Part shown: in pieces, positions 7,846 to 15,451 of the stretch
Numbering within the stretch: position 1 is the first letter of the stretch
Layout of the letters: every line of letters begins with the position of its first letter
NCBI GenBank assembly: GCA_900766915.1
Contig: CAAFXE010000141.1
Coordinates: 1-30,453, forward strand
DNA: 30,453 bases
Direction: 5' to 3'
Source of the DNA: Lachnospiraceae bacterium
GTDB lineage: Bacteria > Bacillota > Clostridia > Lachnospirales > Lachnospiraceae
Notes under the pieces: model-generated
What the model was told of the DNA's origin: nothing
What the model saw: the letters and a program-made list of their open reading frames with translations, nothing else
Database searches by the model: none
Translations under genes and position numbers: made by a program

Positions 7846-7992
7846 GAATAAAGCAAGTATCCTGACTTATCGCTAGTACCTTTTGTACACTCTCTGGCGC
7901 CTTCCCAATTGCTCAGTGGCATTTGCCGGAAAATCACGAATCACAGTAACGGCCTTGTGTGGGATTTACACCCAGCTTCCATAACTTTACTC
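7846..7992 (-). ncRNA. Cobalamin (B12) riboswitch aptamer
   Basis: The minus strand shows the cobalamin riboswitch core in order: GGTGTAAATCCC (7961-7972), GCCACTG (7914-7920), GGGAAGGCGCC, and the B12 box AAGTCAGGATACTTG (7854-7868). The ends pair as P1: GAGTAAAG (7992-7985) with CTTTATTC (7853-7846), seven Watson-Crick pairs and one G-U. It starts about 16 bases after the expected transcription start of a consensus promoter and precedes a terminator and the cbiK-like gene. High cobalamin should switch the operon off. Whether it prefers adenosyl- or aquo-/methylcobalamin cannot be told from this reading. Confidence 0.92.
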
Positions 7993-8014
7993 AAAGTGTA
8001 TTCAATTAACATGG

Positions 8015-8043
8015 ATTATAAAATTTGCGATTCAGTTTGTCAA
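8015..8043 (-). promoter_or_regulatory. Consensus sigma-A promoter of the B12-riboswitch operon
   Basis: TTGACA (8038-8043) and TATAAT (8015-8020) are separated by exactly 17 bases on the minus strand: a perfect match to the housekeeping consensus. Transcription should start near 8008, just before the aptamer. So strong a promoter implies that control is mainly by the riboswitch. Confidence 0.9.
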
Positions 8044-8079
8044 TACTTCCAGTTTATTTCTACAATTTACTCTGCTCTA

Positions 8080-8108
8080 TTACACAAAGGGGACGGTTTC
8101 CCGCCCCC
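8080..8108 (-). terminator. Intrinsic terminator of the VTC-DUF4956-DUF4353 operon
   Basis: GGGGGCGG pairs with CCGTCCCC (one G-T) around a GAAA tetraloop and is followed by TTTGTG on the minus strand. A second small hairpin, GTTACTG/CAGTAAC (8148-8173), lies between it and the DUF4353 stop codon. Confidence 0.75.
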
Positions 8109-8179
8109 TAAATCATTTTCCCTATGACTGCCCTGAAAAATCAGGTTGTTACTGTTCACTGCGTTCCAGTAACATCAGG

Positions 8180-9934
8180 TTACTTATCCCCTCTTCCAAA
8201 TCTTCCAGAAAATCCGCCCTGCAAACTGCTCTCTAACCCTGCTGTTGATTCCGTACAATTACCACCTACTGTTATAGTGTACGTTTCTCCATTCTTTAAC
8301 AGTTCTGAACTAAAAATGACAGAGTTTCCACTTTTCTTCACTTCATATTGAAAAACCTCATTTCCTAAAGCATCCGTGATCACCAGGGCATCACCGCTTT
8401 CATATTGAAAATCCAATGCAGCATCAAGAAATACCTGGGAAGAATTTTCACTAAAACACTCTGCCATACCGGAGGCACCCAGTGCCAGCACAGTTCCTCC
8501 CGTAATATAGCAATCACCGCCGCTTTCGCTGCCGGAATCCAATGCACCATTTCCACTGTTGGTAGGTCCATCAATATAAACCGTACCTCCATGGATGACC
8601 AGATCCCCATTGGAATCCAATCCGTCACCGGATGCATTTACAGAAATAATACCTCCATTGATTTCCAAAAGAGGGAGCTCACCTTCCGTTGTGACTTTAC
8701 CAAATCCGAAACCGGATGAACTTCCATCGGAGGCATTGAATCCATCATCGGAAGATATCAGCGAAATCTCCCCTCCATTTACAATAATTTGCTTTCCTTC
8801 AATCCCTTCATAGCTTGCCGTAATCAGTATCGTTCCATTTTCGAGTGTTACGTCTCCGTCTGCGTGAATGGCATCGTCACCTGCGGCAATTTCCACGGTA
8901 CCGCTTAAAATCGTTACATTTTCATCCCCGTGGATTGCATCATTTTCACAATTGAAAGTAATGGTTCCCCCTTCGATTACAATGTCCTTTCCTGCCTTGA
9001 ATCCTTTCTTTTTCGTCTGTGAAGGGTCTTCTTCCGCATTGCTTCCCTGCTCCATGTCCATTGGACGATTTCCTTTGAAACCTTCCCTGGATTTTTCCGT
9101 TCCACTCTGCCCTGGCATGTCCTGTCTGTTAAAGTCACCTTTTTGTCCTTGCCTGTCTAAGTCCATGGGTTCTTCTGACATTCGACCACGTGACATTCCT
9201 CCCTCAGGCATCTCTTCCGGCAACTCTTCCGGCATCTCAGGTCTGTTAACACTGTCAGTTTCGCTCCTCATTCCCGGCATTTTTTCTGATACAGTATCCG
9301 CTGGGATAACCTGGCTTGCTCCCTCTCCGGTTGTGATCTGTATATTACCATCTTTGACAGTCAGATTTTTTTTCGTCTGAATCCCATTTTGGCTGGAGCT
9401 TACCATGAGTGTTCCACTTCCATCGATTTCCAGACTGGCCTTACTGTAGATTGCTGCACAAACAGAACCTTCCTCATTCTCATCTGCAACGATCTCAGAT
9501 GCAGTCACAATGTTGATTGTATTTTCCACTAAATGCACATTTACCAGCTCTGCCTCTTTTACCTCCACAGGCACCACATCTGTATTTTCTATGGATATTC
9601 CATTTAGAGTTAACCGTATCAGACCTCCGGATACAGCGACCACCACCTGATGATCAGGCTCCATATTACCGCTTAATATATAATTTCCACTGGAAATAAT
9701 ATACAGATTTCCGTCCATCTCATAACAGGCACCGTTATTGAAGCCGGCTGTGTTTTCCAGATCGATCTCATAGACCGGCAGTTCCTCATAGGAAAACAGC
9801 TGTCCTGATGATATAGTTTGTACAGATGCAGGAATGATTCCTGTAGAAGCTCCATACAGGTAAATGCCTGTCAACAACACCATGACCGCAGTAATCATAA
9901 GGCAGATGAAATCTGTATGCTTACTTTTTGACAT
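8180..9934 (-). CDS. Surface beta-helix protein, DUF4353 (carbohydrate-binding domain-like)
   Basis: The 584-residue protein begins with one hydrophobic segment (about residues 8-30) that anchors or exports it. It then shows short repeating beta-helix rungs rich in Gly, Asn and Asp, such as IHGDENVTILSGTVEI, IHADGDVTLENGTILI and VNGGEISLISSDDGFNASDG. This is the pattern of the DUF4353 family; the characterised Clostridium thermocellum member Cthe_2159 is a calcium-binding beta-helix that binds polysaccharide. A low-complexity stretch (about residues 205-310) rich in Met, Pro, Glu, Gly and Arg interrupts the helix; the C-terminus GGFSGRFGRGDK is also Gly/Arg-rich. It starts 12 bases after DUF4956 with AAAGGAG upstream and ends the operon. 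The substrate is unknown; binding of extracellular polysaccharide, calcium or an anionic polymer is inferred. Confidence 0.82.
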   Translation of the reverse strand: MSKSKHTDFICLMITAVMVLLTGIYLYGASTGIIPASVQTISSGQLFSYEELPVYEIDLENTAGFNNGACYEMDGNLYIISSGNYILSGNMEPDHQVVVAVSGGLIRLTLNGISIENTDVVPVEVKEAELVNVHLVENTINIVTASEIVADENEEGSVCAAIYSKASLEIDGSGTLMVSSSQNGIQTKKNLTVKDGNIQITTGEGASQVIPADTVSEKMPGMRSETDSVNRPEMPEELPEEMPEGGMSRGRMSEEPMDLDRQGQKGDFNRQDMPGQSGTEKSREGFKGNRPMDMEQGSNAEEDPSQTKKKGFKAGKDIVIEGGTITFNCENDAIHGDENVTILSGTVEIAAGDDAIHADGDVTLENGTILITASYEGIEGKQIIVNGGEISLISSDDGFNASDGSSSGFGFGKVTTEGELPLLEINGGIISVNASGDGLDSNGDLVIHGGTVYIDGPTNSGNGALDSGSESGGDCYITGGTVLALGASGMAECFSENSSQVFLDAALDFQYESGDALVITDALGNEVFQYEVKKSGNSVIFSSELLKNGETYTITVGGNCTESTAGLESSLQGGFSGRFGRGDK

Positions 9935-9946
9935 TGAAATTCTCCT

Positions 9947-10618
9947 TTACCGGTACTCTCCGTTATAAGTCACGAGAACACAGCTTTCTACACCAGCCAG
10001 ATCTGATATATGATCCACAAATCCTGTATCCTCACTTTTCAGACGGATCTCACAGGTCAGCTCTGACTGCCCTTTTCTGACTACTTTGCTTTTCACGGAA
10101 CAACGCTCTGCATAGGTATGCAGGATTTCCATTGCCTTTTCTTCACTTTCCTGTCCCCTGCAGCTGATCACTGCCATATAAGGCCTGGTAAATGTTTTGC
10201 GGTTAGCAAAAATAATCAGTACAATTCCAATAAACACGCTTCCGAAAACCGCCAATGGAATCATCCCCGCTGCCAGCACGATTCCACCTGCAATGGCCCA
10301 GAACAAAAAAGCAATGTCCAGCGGCTCCTTGATGGCCGTACGAAAACGCACAATGGAAAGTGCACCCACCATACCAAGGGAAAGCACCACATTAGAGGTG
10401 ACTGCTAAAATCACCAGTGTGGTGATCATGGTCAGGGCGATCAGCGTCACACCAAAGCCTGCACTGTACATCACACCCTGATAAGTTTTCTTATAGATAA
10501 AGAAAATAAATACCCCGAGGCAAAAAGCCAAAGCCAGAGCTGCTACCATGTCAAACATGCTAATGGCTGTTACATTTTGTAAAAAACTTGATTTAAATAT
10601 ATCCTGAAATGTTGTCAT
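9947..10618 (-). CDS. DUF4956 integral membrane protein
   Basis: The 223-residue protein has three or four hydrophobic segments in the first 130 residues, followed by a soluble domain of about 85 residues with an alternating beta/alpha pattern reminiscent of an ACT/ferredoxin fold. The family landmark SLGMVGALSIVRFRTAIKEP sits on a loop between membrane segments and is rich in conserved Arg and Lys. Function is not established. DUF4956 genes are often next to VTC-domain genes, so a role as membrane partner or channel for the VTC product is a reasonable inference. The start is taken at ATG 10618; the preceding GAGG is 11 bases away. An in-frame TTG at 10642 would overlap the VTC stop by four bases but has no clear ribosome binding site. 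Confidence 0.85.
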   Translation of the reverse strand: MTTFQDIFKSSFLQNVTAISMFDMVAALALAFCLGVFIFFIYKKTYQGVMYSAGFGVTLIALTMITTLVILAVTSNVVLSLGMVGALSIVRFRTAIKEPLDIAFLFWAIAGGIVLAAGMIPLAVFGSVFIGIVLIIFANRKTFTRPYMAVISCRGQESEEKAMEILHTYAERCSVKSKVVRKGQSELTCEIRLKSEDTGFVDHISDLAGVESCVLVTYNGEYR

Positions 10619-10638
10619 AATTGTCAATTCCTCTCTTC

Positions 10639-11316
10639 TCAAAAATCATAGATTCTGCAGGCTGCATATTTGGAAAATGCCGATGCCTGCCTGTTGGGAG
10701 TCTGTACTGCTGCCTTTACCACATCCGGAAGAAAATGATCCCATTTTACCTCCAGAATCACAGGATCCTCCGGTATGGGAATGGTCACTGCATCCGGCTT
10801 CAAAAAATCCTGCCAGCCCATTCCTGCCCGAATGTGATGATCCAGGGTAACCCTGACATTCCCCGCCGGAAAAACGAATGGATCTCTGGTGTAATCCACA
10901 ATGGTTTTTGGCATCAGATGCTCCTTTTCCATCTTCCCATACAGTTCTTTTAACAGCGGACGTTCATCTTTCTTCATCCAGCCAATGTTACCATCCAGTA
11001 TCCGTATGACTTCTTCCCTTGTGATCCTCTCCGATCTTTTCACACATAAGTCACTGTGCTTACTCTTCTTCTCCAGCTGGATAAACTCTGTATTGTAATC
11101 ATAATAGTGCAGCCGGTACTTGTCCCGATCCCTGACTCCGTCCAGTTTTTCATATAATACCCGGTCTTCACAGGTATCAAAATATAAACTTCGCACCAGA
11201 TAGGTTCCATCAGTTCCTGCATGCGAATCACATTTTAAAACCGTACCAAGCCTTGCCCGAAGCGCATAATAGTCAGCCACGATGATGTAATGCTTTACTT
11301 CATGTCTTCCATCCAT
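10639..11316 (-). CDS. VTC-domain protein (polyphosphate polymerase-like)
   Basis: VTC domains are tunnel-fold enzymes of the CYTH/triphosphate-tunnel class; yeast Vtc4 makes polyphosphate from ATP. The 225-residue product is essentially this domain: RHEVKHYI near the N-terminus, VRSLYFDT, DKYRLHYYD, IQLEKKSK, CVKRS, IVDYTRDPFV, VRVTLDHHIR and the late ILEVKWD (Glu189, Lys191), giving the alternating basic and acidic residues expected to line the tunnel. There is no SPX domain or membrane segment. The start at 11316 has GGAGGG just upstream and fits the domain boundary; a longer frame reaching 11472 would cross a terminator and is rejected. It heads the operon with DUF4956 and DUF4353. Making polyphosphate or another polyanion is inferred; the tunnel fold also includes triphosphatases. 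Confidence 0.85.
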   Translation of the reverse strand: MDGRHEVKHYIIVADYYALRARLGTVLKCDSHAGTDGTYLVRSLYFDTCEDRVLYEKLDGVRDRDKYRLHYYDYNTEFIQLEKKSKHSDLCVKRSERITREEVIRILDGNIGWMKKDERPLLKELYGKMEKEHLMPKTIVDYTRDPFVFPAGNVRVTLDHHIRAGMGWQDFLKPDAVTIPIPEDPVILEVKWDHFLPDVVKAAVQTPNRQASAFSKYAACRIYDF

Positions 11317-11352
11317 GGGTTCCCTCCTTCCGAATGCACTTATTTTATTCCG

Positions 11353-11396
11353 AAAATATGTGGAAAATGTGTAAAAATTGTGTAAAAAATGTGAAA
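11353..11396 (-). promoter_or_regulatory. Four tandem 11-bp units upstream of the VTC gene, PhoP/PhoB-like operator candidate
   Basis: Read on the minus strand the units are TTTCACATTTT, TTACACAATTT, TTACACATTTT and a weaker CCACATATTTT. An 11-bp period places each TTNCACA on the same helical face, as in operators of OmpR/PhoB-family response regulators; B. subtilis PhoP boxes are TT(A/C/T)ACA repeats with this spacing. A possible -10, TAAAAT (11342-11347), follows, with no good -35, as expected for an activated promoter. Confidence 0.5.
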
Positions 11397-11423
11397 CTGG
11401 AAAAACTGGAAACTGTACTGTAT

Positions 11424-11467
11424 AACGAAACCGGGGAGAATCCTGATGGATTCTCCCCGGTTTCGTT
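11424..11467. terminator. Strong bidirectional-type terminator hairpin after trhP
   Basis: A perfect 20-bp inverted repeat (AACGAAACCGGGGAGAATCC and its complement) with a 4-base loop lies 18 bases after the trhP stop. The core is very GC-rich and the outer pairs are A/T-rich on both sides. It separates the tRNA-modification operon from the VTC operon. Confidence 0.8.
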
Positions 11468-11484
11468 TCCATATTTTTTCCTGT

Positions 11485-12708
11485 CTATTCCTGTCTTCTT
11501 AGAATGTCATACTGATCAAGCTCCATGCCAAGATCTATATAAAGCTTCTGCTTTGGATGGGGTGCACTTTCCATAGGCTGTCCATCCTCATCATAAATGG
11601 CTTTTACCGTCACCTCTATATTTCTTCCGTCCGGCTTCATGACCTCAATGAGCTCTCCCACAGAGAATTTATTTCTCTGCTCCGTAGCGTACCAGCCCTT
11701 TTCATTACGTTCTCCCACGATACCTAAGTAAGTATATTCCTTCACGTAGGTATTGCTGTCATAAATCTGGGTCGTCTCATCCGGCTTTCCGTAGAAAAAT
11801 CCGGTGGTAAACTGACGGTAGGTACAGTTAGAGATCTGATCTAAATACCATGGCATATTTGCCTCATATTTCTCCGGAGACTCTGCATAATCATCCAGTG
11901 CCTTCCGGTAGGTTCTGGCTACCGTTGCCACATACAGGGCAGTTTTCATGCGTCCCTCGATTTTTAAGGAGTCAATGCCTGCATCGATTAAGTCCGGAAT
12001 ATGCTCGATCATACAAAGATCCTTGGAGTTAAAGATATAGGTACCTCTCTCATTTTCATAAACCGGTAAATATTCTCCCGGACGGGATTCCTCCACCACC
12101 GCATATTTCCAGCGGCATGGATGGGTACAGGCTCCCTGGTTGGCATCTCTTCCTGTAAAATAATTACTTAAAAGACATCTTCCCGAATAGGAAATACACA
12201 TTGCCCCATGGACAAAGGTTTCGATTTCCATTTTGTCAGAAATGTGTTCTCTGATCTCTTTGATCTCCTGAATGGAAAGCTCTCTGGCAGAAACCACACG
12301 GGTCGCTCCCAGCCTTTCCCAGAAACGGTAGGTTTCGTAATTGGTATTGTTTGCCTGGGTACTGATGTGGATGTCAATCTCCGGGCAGATTTCTTTTGCA
12401 AGGCTAAACATGCCCGGGTCTGCAATGATCAGGGCATCGGGTTTGATTTCCTTTAATTCTTTAAAATAAGCTCTGGCTCCCTCCAGGTCATAGTTATGTG
12501 CCAGAATATTAGCTGTCACATAGACTTTGACACCATGCTCATGGGCAAAGGCAATGCCTTCCTTCATATCTTCCGGTGAAAAATTTTTGGCTTTTGCACG
12601 AAGTCCAAACGCTTCTCCACCAATATATACAGCATCTGCTCCAAACATGACAGCAATCTTTAATACTTCCAGACTGCTGGCAGGGATCAAAAGTTCTGTC
12701 TTTCTCAT
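11485..12708 (-). CDS. trhP: Peptidase U32-family tRNA hydroxylation protein (TrhP/YrrO-like)
   Basis: U32-family proteins of this type act with prephenate to hydroxylate uridine-34 of certain tRNAs to 5-hydroxyuridine; they are no longer viewed as simple proteases. The 407 residues begin ELLIPASSLEVLKIAVMFGADAVYIGGE and include FVHGAMCISYSGRCLLSNYFTGRDANQG-type Cys residues (three to four of them near residues 165-195, likely cluster ligands), then IFNSKDLCMIEHIPDLIDAGIDSLKIEGRMK. It has the U32 C-terminal beta domain (YLGIVGERNEKGW...). It directly follows an O-methyltransferase of the TrmR type, which makes 5-methoxyuridine from the product; the same neighbourhood exists in B. subtilis (yrrM-yrrN-yrrO). 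Here one TrhP replaces two. AGGAG precedes the ATG by six bases. Confidence 0.88.
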   Translation of the reverse strand: MRKTELLIPASSLEVLKIAVMFGADAVYIGGEAFGLRAKAKNFSPEDMKEGIAFAHEHGVKVYVTANILAHNYDLEGARAYFKELKEIKPDALIIADPGMFSLAKEICPEIDIHISTQANNTNYETYRFWERLGATRVVSARELSIQEIKEIREHISDKMEIETFVHGAMCISYSGRCLLSNYFTGRDANQGACTHPCRWKYAVVEESRPGEYLPVYENERGTYIFNSKDLCMIEHIPDLIDAGIDSLKIEGRMKTALYVATVARTYRKALDDYAESPEKYEANMPWYLDQISNCTYRQFTTGFFYGKPDETTQIYDSNTYVKEYTYLGIVGERNEKGWYATEQRNKFSVGELIEVMKPDGRNIEVTVKAIYDEDGQPMESAPHPKQKLYIDLGMELDQYDILRRQE

Positions 12709-12720
12709 GGGATTCTCCTA

Positions 12721-13362
12721 CTATTTTTTGATACTTAAGGTAACTCCGTCCCCCAAAGGGATCAGAGAAGTTGTCAACTGTTCGTGATGGGTCAGGGTAT
12801 ACAGATATTCTCTCATTCTGGCGTGAATGGTGCGGTTTCTGCGCTCCACTGCAAATCTGGACTGGATGATATCCCCATCCTGCAAAACATTGTCAGATAA
12901 AAGCACTCCGCCGGGAGCAAGCACTCTTAAAATATCCGGCAGAAAATGAATGTACTGACCCTTGGCCGCATCCATAAAAATAAAATCATAAGGGCCTTCC
13001 AGGGTTTTCAAATAATCCGTGGCATCTCCCTCTAAAAGCGTGATCTGCTTTTCCTTCCCTGCACGTTTAAAGTTTTCCCGTGCGATGGGAATCCTGGGCT
13101 CATATTTTTCAATGGTCGTAATATGACAATCCTCATCTACATGTTCACTCATTAAAAGAGCTGAAAATCCAACCGCAGTGCCGACCTCTAAAATTGCTTT
13201 CGGCCGTTTCATCTCCAGCAGAACCTTTAAAAAGCTCTGCATTTCCTTTCGGATAATGGGAACATAGGAAGCCAGTGCTTCCTCTTCTATCTGGTTTACT
13301 AACGCACTATTGCCTACATCCAATGAATTGATGTAGGCAACCATTCTTTCATCTACAATCAT
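12721..13362 (-). CDS. trmR: tRNA 5-hydroxyuridine methyltransferase (TrmR/YrrM-like O-methyltransferase)
   Basis: The 213-residue protein is a class I SAM-dependent O-methyltransferase of the catechol-O-methyltransferase-like family. The SAM motif ILEVGTAVGFSALLMSEH lies near residues 57-74; the acidic residue after strand two is in TTIEKYEPR; FIFMDAAKGQY and LLSDNVLQDG hold metal and catalytic residues. In B. subtilis the homologue in the same context methylates ho5U34 to mo5U34 in tRNA. Its start codon overlaps the stop of the MltG-like gene (ATGA), so translation is coupled, and trhP follows after 12 bases. The pairing with trhP makes the tRNA role more likely than a small-molecule substrate. 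Confidence 0.87.
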   Translation of the reverse strand: MIVDERMVAYINSLDVGNSALVNQIEEEALASYVPIIRKEMQSFLKVLLEMKRPKAILEVGTAVGFSALLMSEHVDEDCHITTIEKYEPRIPIARENFKRAGKEKQITLLEGDATDYLKTLEGPYDFIFMDAAKGQYIHFLPDILRVLAPGGVLLSDNVLQDGDIIQSRFAVERRNRTIHARMREYLYTLTHHEQLTTSLIPLGDGVTLSIKK

Positions 13363-13736
13363 GAATCGTCCTCTTTTGTTTCAGACAATATCTTAAACAT
13401 TTCTGATGGCTTCATGGAAGTGTTTAACTCATAAGTCCCTGCCTTCACCGTTTCCGGAAAATCAGCGATCTTCATCTGCAGTTTTAAAATACCTGCATCT
13501 TCTACAAGCCCCTTTTTTTCCAGTGCTTTTGCAAGCTCACCGGAATTCATATCTTCGGGAATTGTCACCTTTACGATACGTCCCGGACTTTCTTCCATGG
13601 CTTCTTCATGAAAAACTGCATGAGAATATCGATAAGTGGTCTGCCCCAGGTAAAAAACACCTAAGCAGATCACCACAAAGATCACAACCTTCAAAAAGAT
13701 GGCACCTGTTCTCAATGCAGCTTTTTTCGTATTCAT
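13359..13736 (-). CDS. Short MltG/YceG-like membrane protein lacking the catalytic domain
   Basis: The 125-residue protein has a short cytosolic N-terminus, one membrane segment (about residues 13-33) and an extracytoplasmic part with VKVTIPEDMNSGELAKALEKKGLVEDAGILKLQMK and a terminal GTYELNTSMKPSEMFKIL. This matches only the N-terminal LysM-like region of the endolytic transglycosylase MltG (about 330-380 residues). The catalytic YceG domain with its Glu is absent. It occupies the mltG (yrrL) position before trmR, with TAAG-ATG spacing to RNase J and a four-base overlap with trmR. The clean start, ribosome binding site and overlap argue that it is a stable short form rather than a recent pseudogene. 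A peptidoglycan-binding or regulatory role is only inferred. Confidence 0.75.
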   Translation of the reverse strand: MNTKKAALRTGAIFLKVVIFVVICLGVFYLGQTTYRYSHAVFHEEAMEESPGRIVKVTIPEDMNSGELAKALEKKGLVEDAGILKLQMKIADFPETVKAGTYELNTSMKPSEMFKILSETKEDDS

Positions 13737-13737
13737 C

Positions 13738-15402
13738 TTAAACCTCCATGATGATTGGGAGAATCATTGGGCTTCTCTTTGTCTTCTTCCACAGGTAATC
13801 ATTTAAAGAATCTCTTACGACATTCTTTAATTTACCCCAATCGGAAATTCCTCTGCCAAGACAGCCATCTAATGCTTCCCAAACCACCTGTCTAGCTTCT
13901 TCTATCAAACTTTCGGATTCTCTTACATAGACAAAACCACGGGATACGATGTCCGGTCCAGCCAGAATCTGATTGCTGTATTTTTCCAGAGTCAGAACGA
14001 CGATTAAAATACCGTCCTCTGATAAATGCTGTCTGTCACGGATGACAATGTTTCCAACATCACCAACACCAAGACCGTCTACATAAACAGCTCCTGTGTG
14101 TACGTGATCTACGACTTTCGCAGCCTCCTCATTAAGCTCCAGCACATCTCCGGAGGACATGATGAAAATATTGTCCTTCTGGATGCCAAGCTCCTCGGCC
14201 AGCCTTGCATTGGCCTGAAGGTGTCTGTACTCTCCGTGCACAGGAATGGCGTATTTCGGACGTACTAAAGAATAGATCAGTTTTAATTCTTCCTGGCAGG
14301 CATGGCCGGATACGTGGGTATCCTGGAATACGACCTCTGCCCCACGGATGGATAATTCATTGATAACCTTGGATACCGCTTTTTCATTTCCCGGAATCGG
14401 TGTAGAAGATAATACGACTACGTCCCCCGGCATAATGTGCACCTTACGGTGGGTTCCGGATGCCATCCTGGAAAGGGCTGCCATGGATTCTCCCTGGCTT
14501 CCTGTAGTAATGAGTACGGTCTTTTCATCCGGATAGTTTTTCAGCTGCTCGATATCGATAAGAGTGTTGTCCGGAATGGTAATATATCCCAGCTCCTGGG
14601 CAATGGAAATCGTATTGACCATGCTTCGGCCTTCGATCACAACCTTACGTCCGCTCTTGTGGGCGGAGTTGATGACCTGCTGCACACGGTCTACATTGGA
14701 TGCAAAGGTAGCAATGATGATTCTCTGGCTGGAATGCTCCGCAAAGATCGCATCAAAGCGTTTTCCAACCGTTTTTTCAGACAACGTAAATCCTTTACGC
14801 TCTGCATTGGTACTGTCTGACATGAGAGCCAGTACTCCTTTTTTCCCAATCTCTCCAAATCTCTGGAGGTCGATGGCATCACCAAATACCGGTGTATAAT
14901 CTACCTTGAAGTCTCCTGTATGCACAACGATCCCCGCCGGTGAATAGATGGCAAGGGCACAGGCATCCTCAATACTGTGATTCGTCTTGATAAACTCGAT
15001 CCTGAACTGACCAAGGTTAATGGACTGACCATGTTTTACTACTTTTCTCTTCACAGACTTGGTCATGCCATGTTCTTTTAATTTACTTTCAATAAGCCCC
15101 ATGGTCAGCTTCGTAGCATAGATTGGTGCATTGATCTCCTTGAAAACATAAGGAATGGCGCCAATGTGATCTTCATGACCATGAGTAAACACAAAGCCCT
15201 TGAGCTTTGAAATATTATCCTTTAAATAGCTTACATCAGGGATTACGAGATCGATTCCCAGCATATCGTCTGTAGGGAATGACAATCCGCAGTCCACGAC
15301 AACAATACTGTCTTCATATTCGAAGGCAGTAATATTCATCCCAATGGCTTCCAGTCCGCCAAGGGGAATAATCCGTAATTTTGAATTGTTCCTGTTTTTC
15401 AA
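13738..15402 (-). CDS. rnj: Ribonuclease J
   Basis: RNase J is a metallo-beta-lactamase/beta-CASP nuclease with 5'-3' exonuclease and endonuclease activity in mRNA decay and rRNA processing. The 554 residues show LGGLEAIGMN, the zinc motif HGHEDH (residues 74-79), GDFKVDYTP, SDSTNAERKGFT, the beta-CASP motifs (TTGSQGE, MPGDVVVLSSTPIPGNE, HVSGHACQEELKL) and the C-terminal region with PVHGEYRHL. The start is TTG at 15402, chosen because GGAGG lies six bases upstream and homology begins within ten residues. It sits between DUF1292 and the MltG-like gene, where B. subtilis has no RNase J gene. Spacing to the next gene is one base, so they are probably cotranslated. Confidence 0.96.
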   Translation of the reverse strand: MKNRNNSKLRIIPLGGLEAIGMNITAFEYEDSIVVVDCGLSFPTDDMLGIDLVIPDVSYLKDNISKLKGFVFTHGHEDHIGAIPYVFKEINAPIYATKLTMGLIESKLKEHGMTKSVKRKVVKHGQSINLGQFRIEFIKTNHSIEDACALAIYSPAGIVVHTGDFKVDYTPVFGDAIDLQRFGEIGKKGVLALMSDSTNAERKGFTLSEKTVGKRFDAIFAEHSSQRIIIATFASNVDRVQQVINSAHKSGRKVVIEGRSMVNTISIAQELGYITIPDNTLIDIEQLKNYPDEKTVLITTGSQGESMAALSRMASGTHRKVHIMPGDVVVLSSTPIPGNEKAVSKVINELSIRGAEVVFQDTHVSGHACQEELKLIYSLVRPKYAIPVHGEYRHLQANARLAEELGIQKDNIFIMSSGDVLELNEEAAKVVDHVHTGAVYVDGLGVGDVGNIVIRDRQHLSEDGILIVVLTLEKYSNQILAGPDIVSRGFVYVRESESLIEEARQVVWEALDGCLGRGISDWGKLKNVVRDSLNDYLWKKTKRSPMILPIIMEV

Positions 15403-15451
15403 ATGATACCTCCATATGATGATTAAATTTTTCCGCTCTTGTAAAAAAAGA

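Noticed and set aside
8868..9380. A 170-codon plus-strand frame within the DUF4353 gene
   Set aside because: Ser/Pro-rich translation is the complement of the repetitive minus-strand beta-helix and low-complexity region; no start signal.
11353..11396. DnaA-box cluster or replication origin
   Set aside because: The plus strand has TGTGNAAAA units, but none matches TTATCCACA well and no origin genes are nearby; an operator reading fits better.
11317..11472. N-terminal extension of the VTC frame
   Set aside because: It runs through the trhP terminator and the 11-bp repeats; the domain and a strong ribosome binding site begin at 11316.
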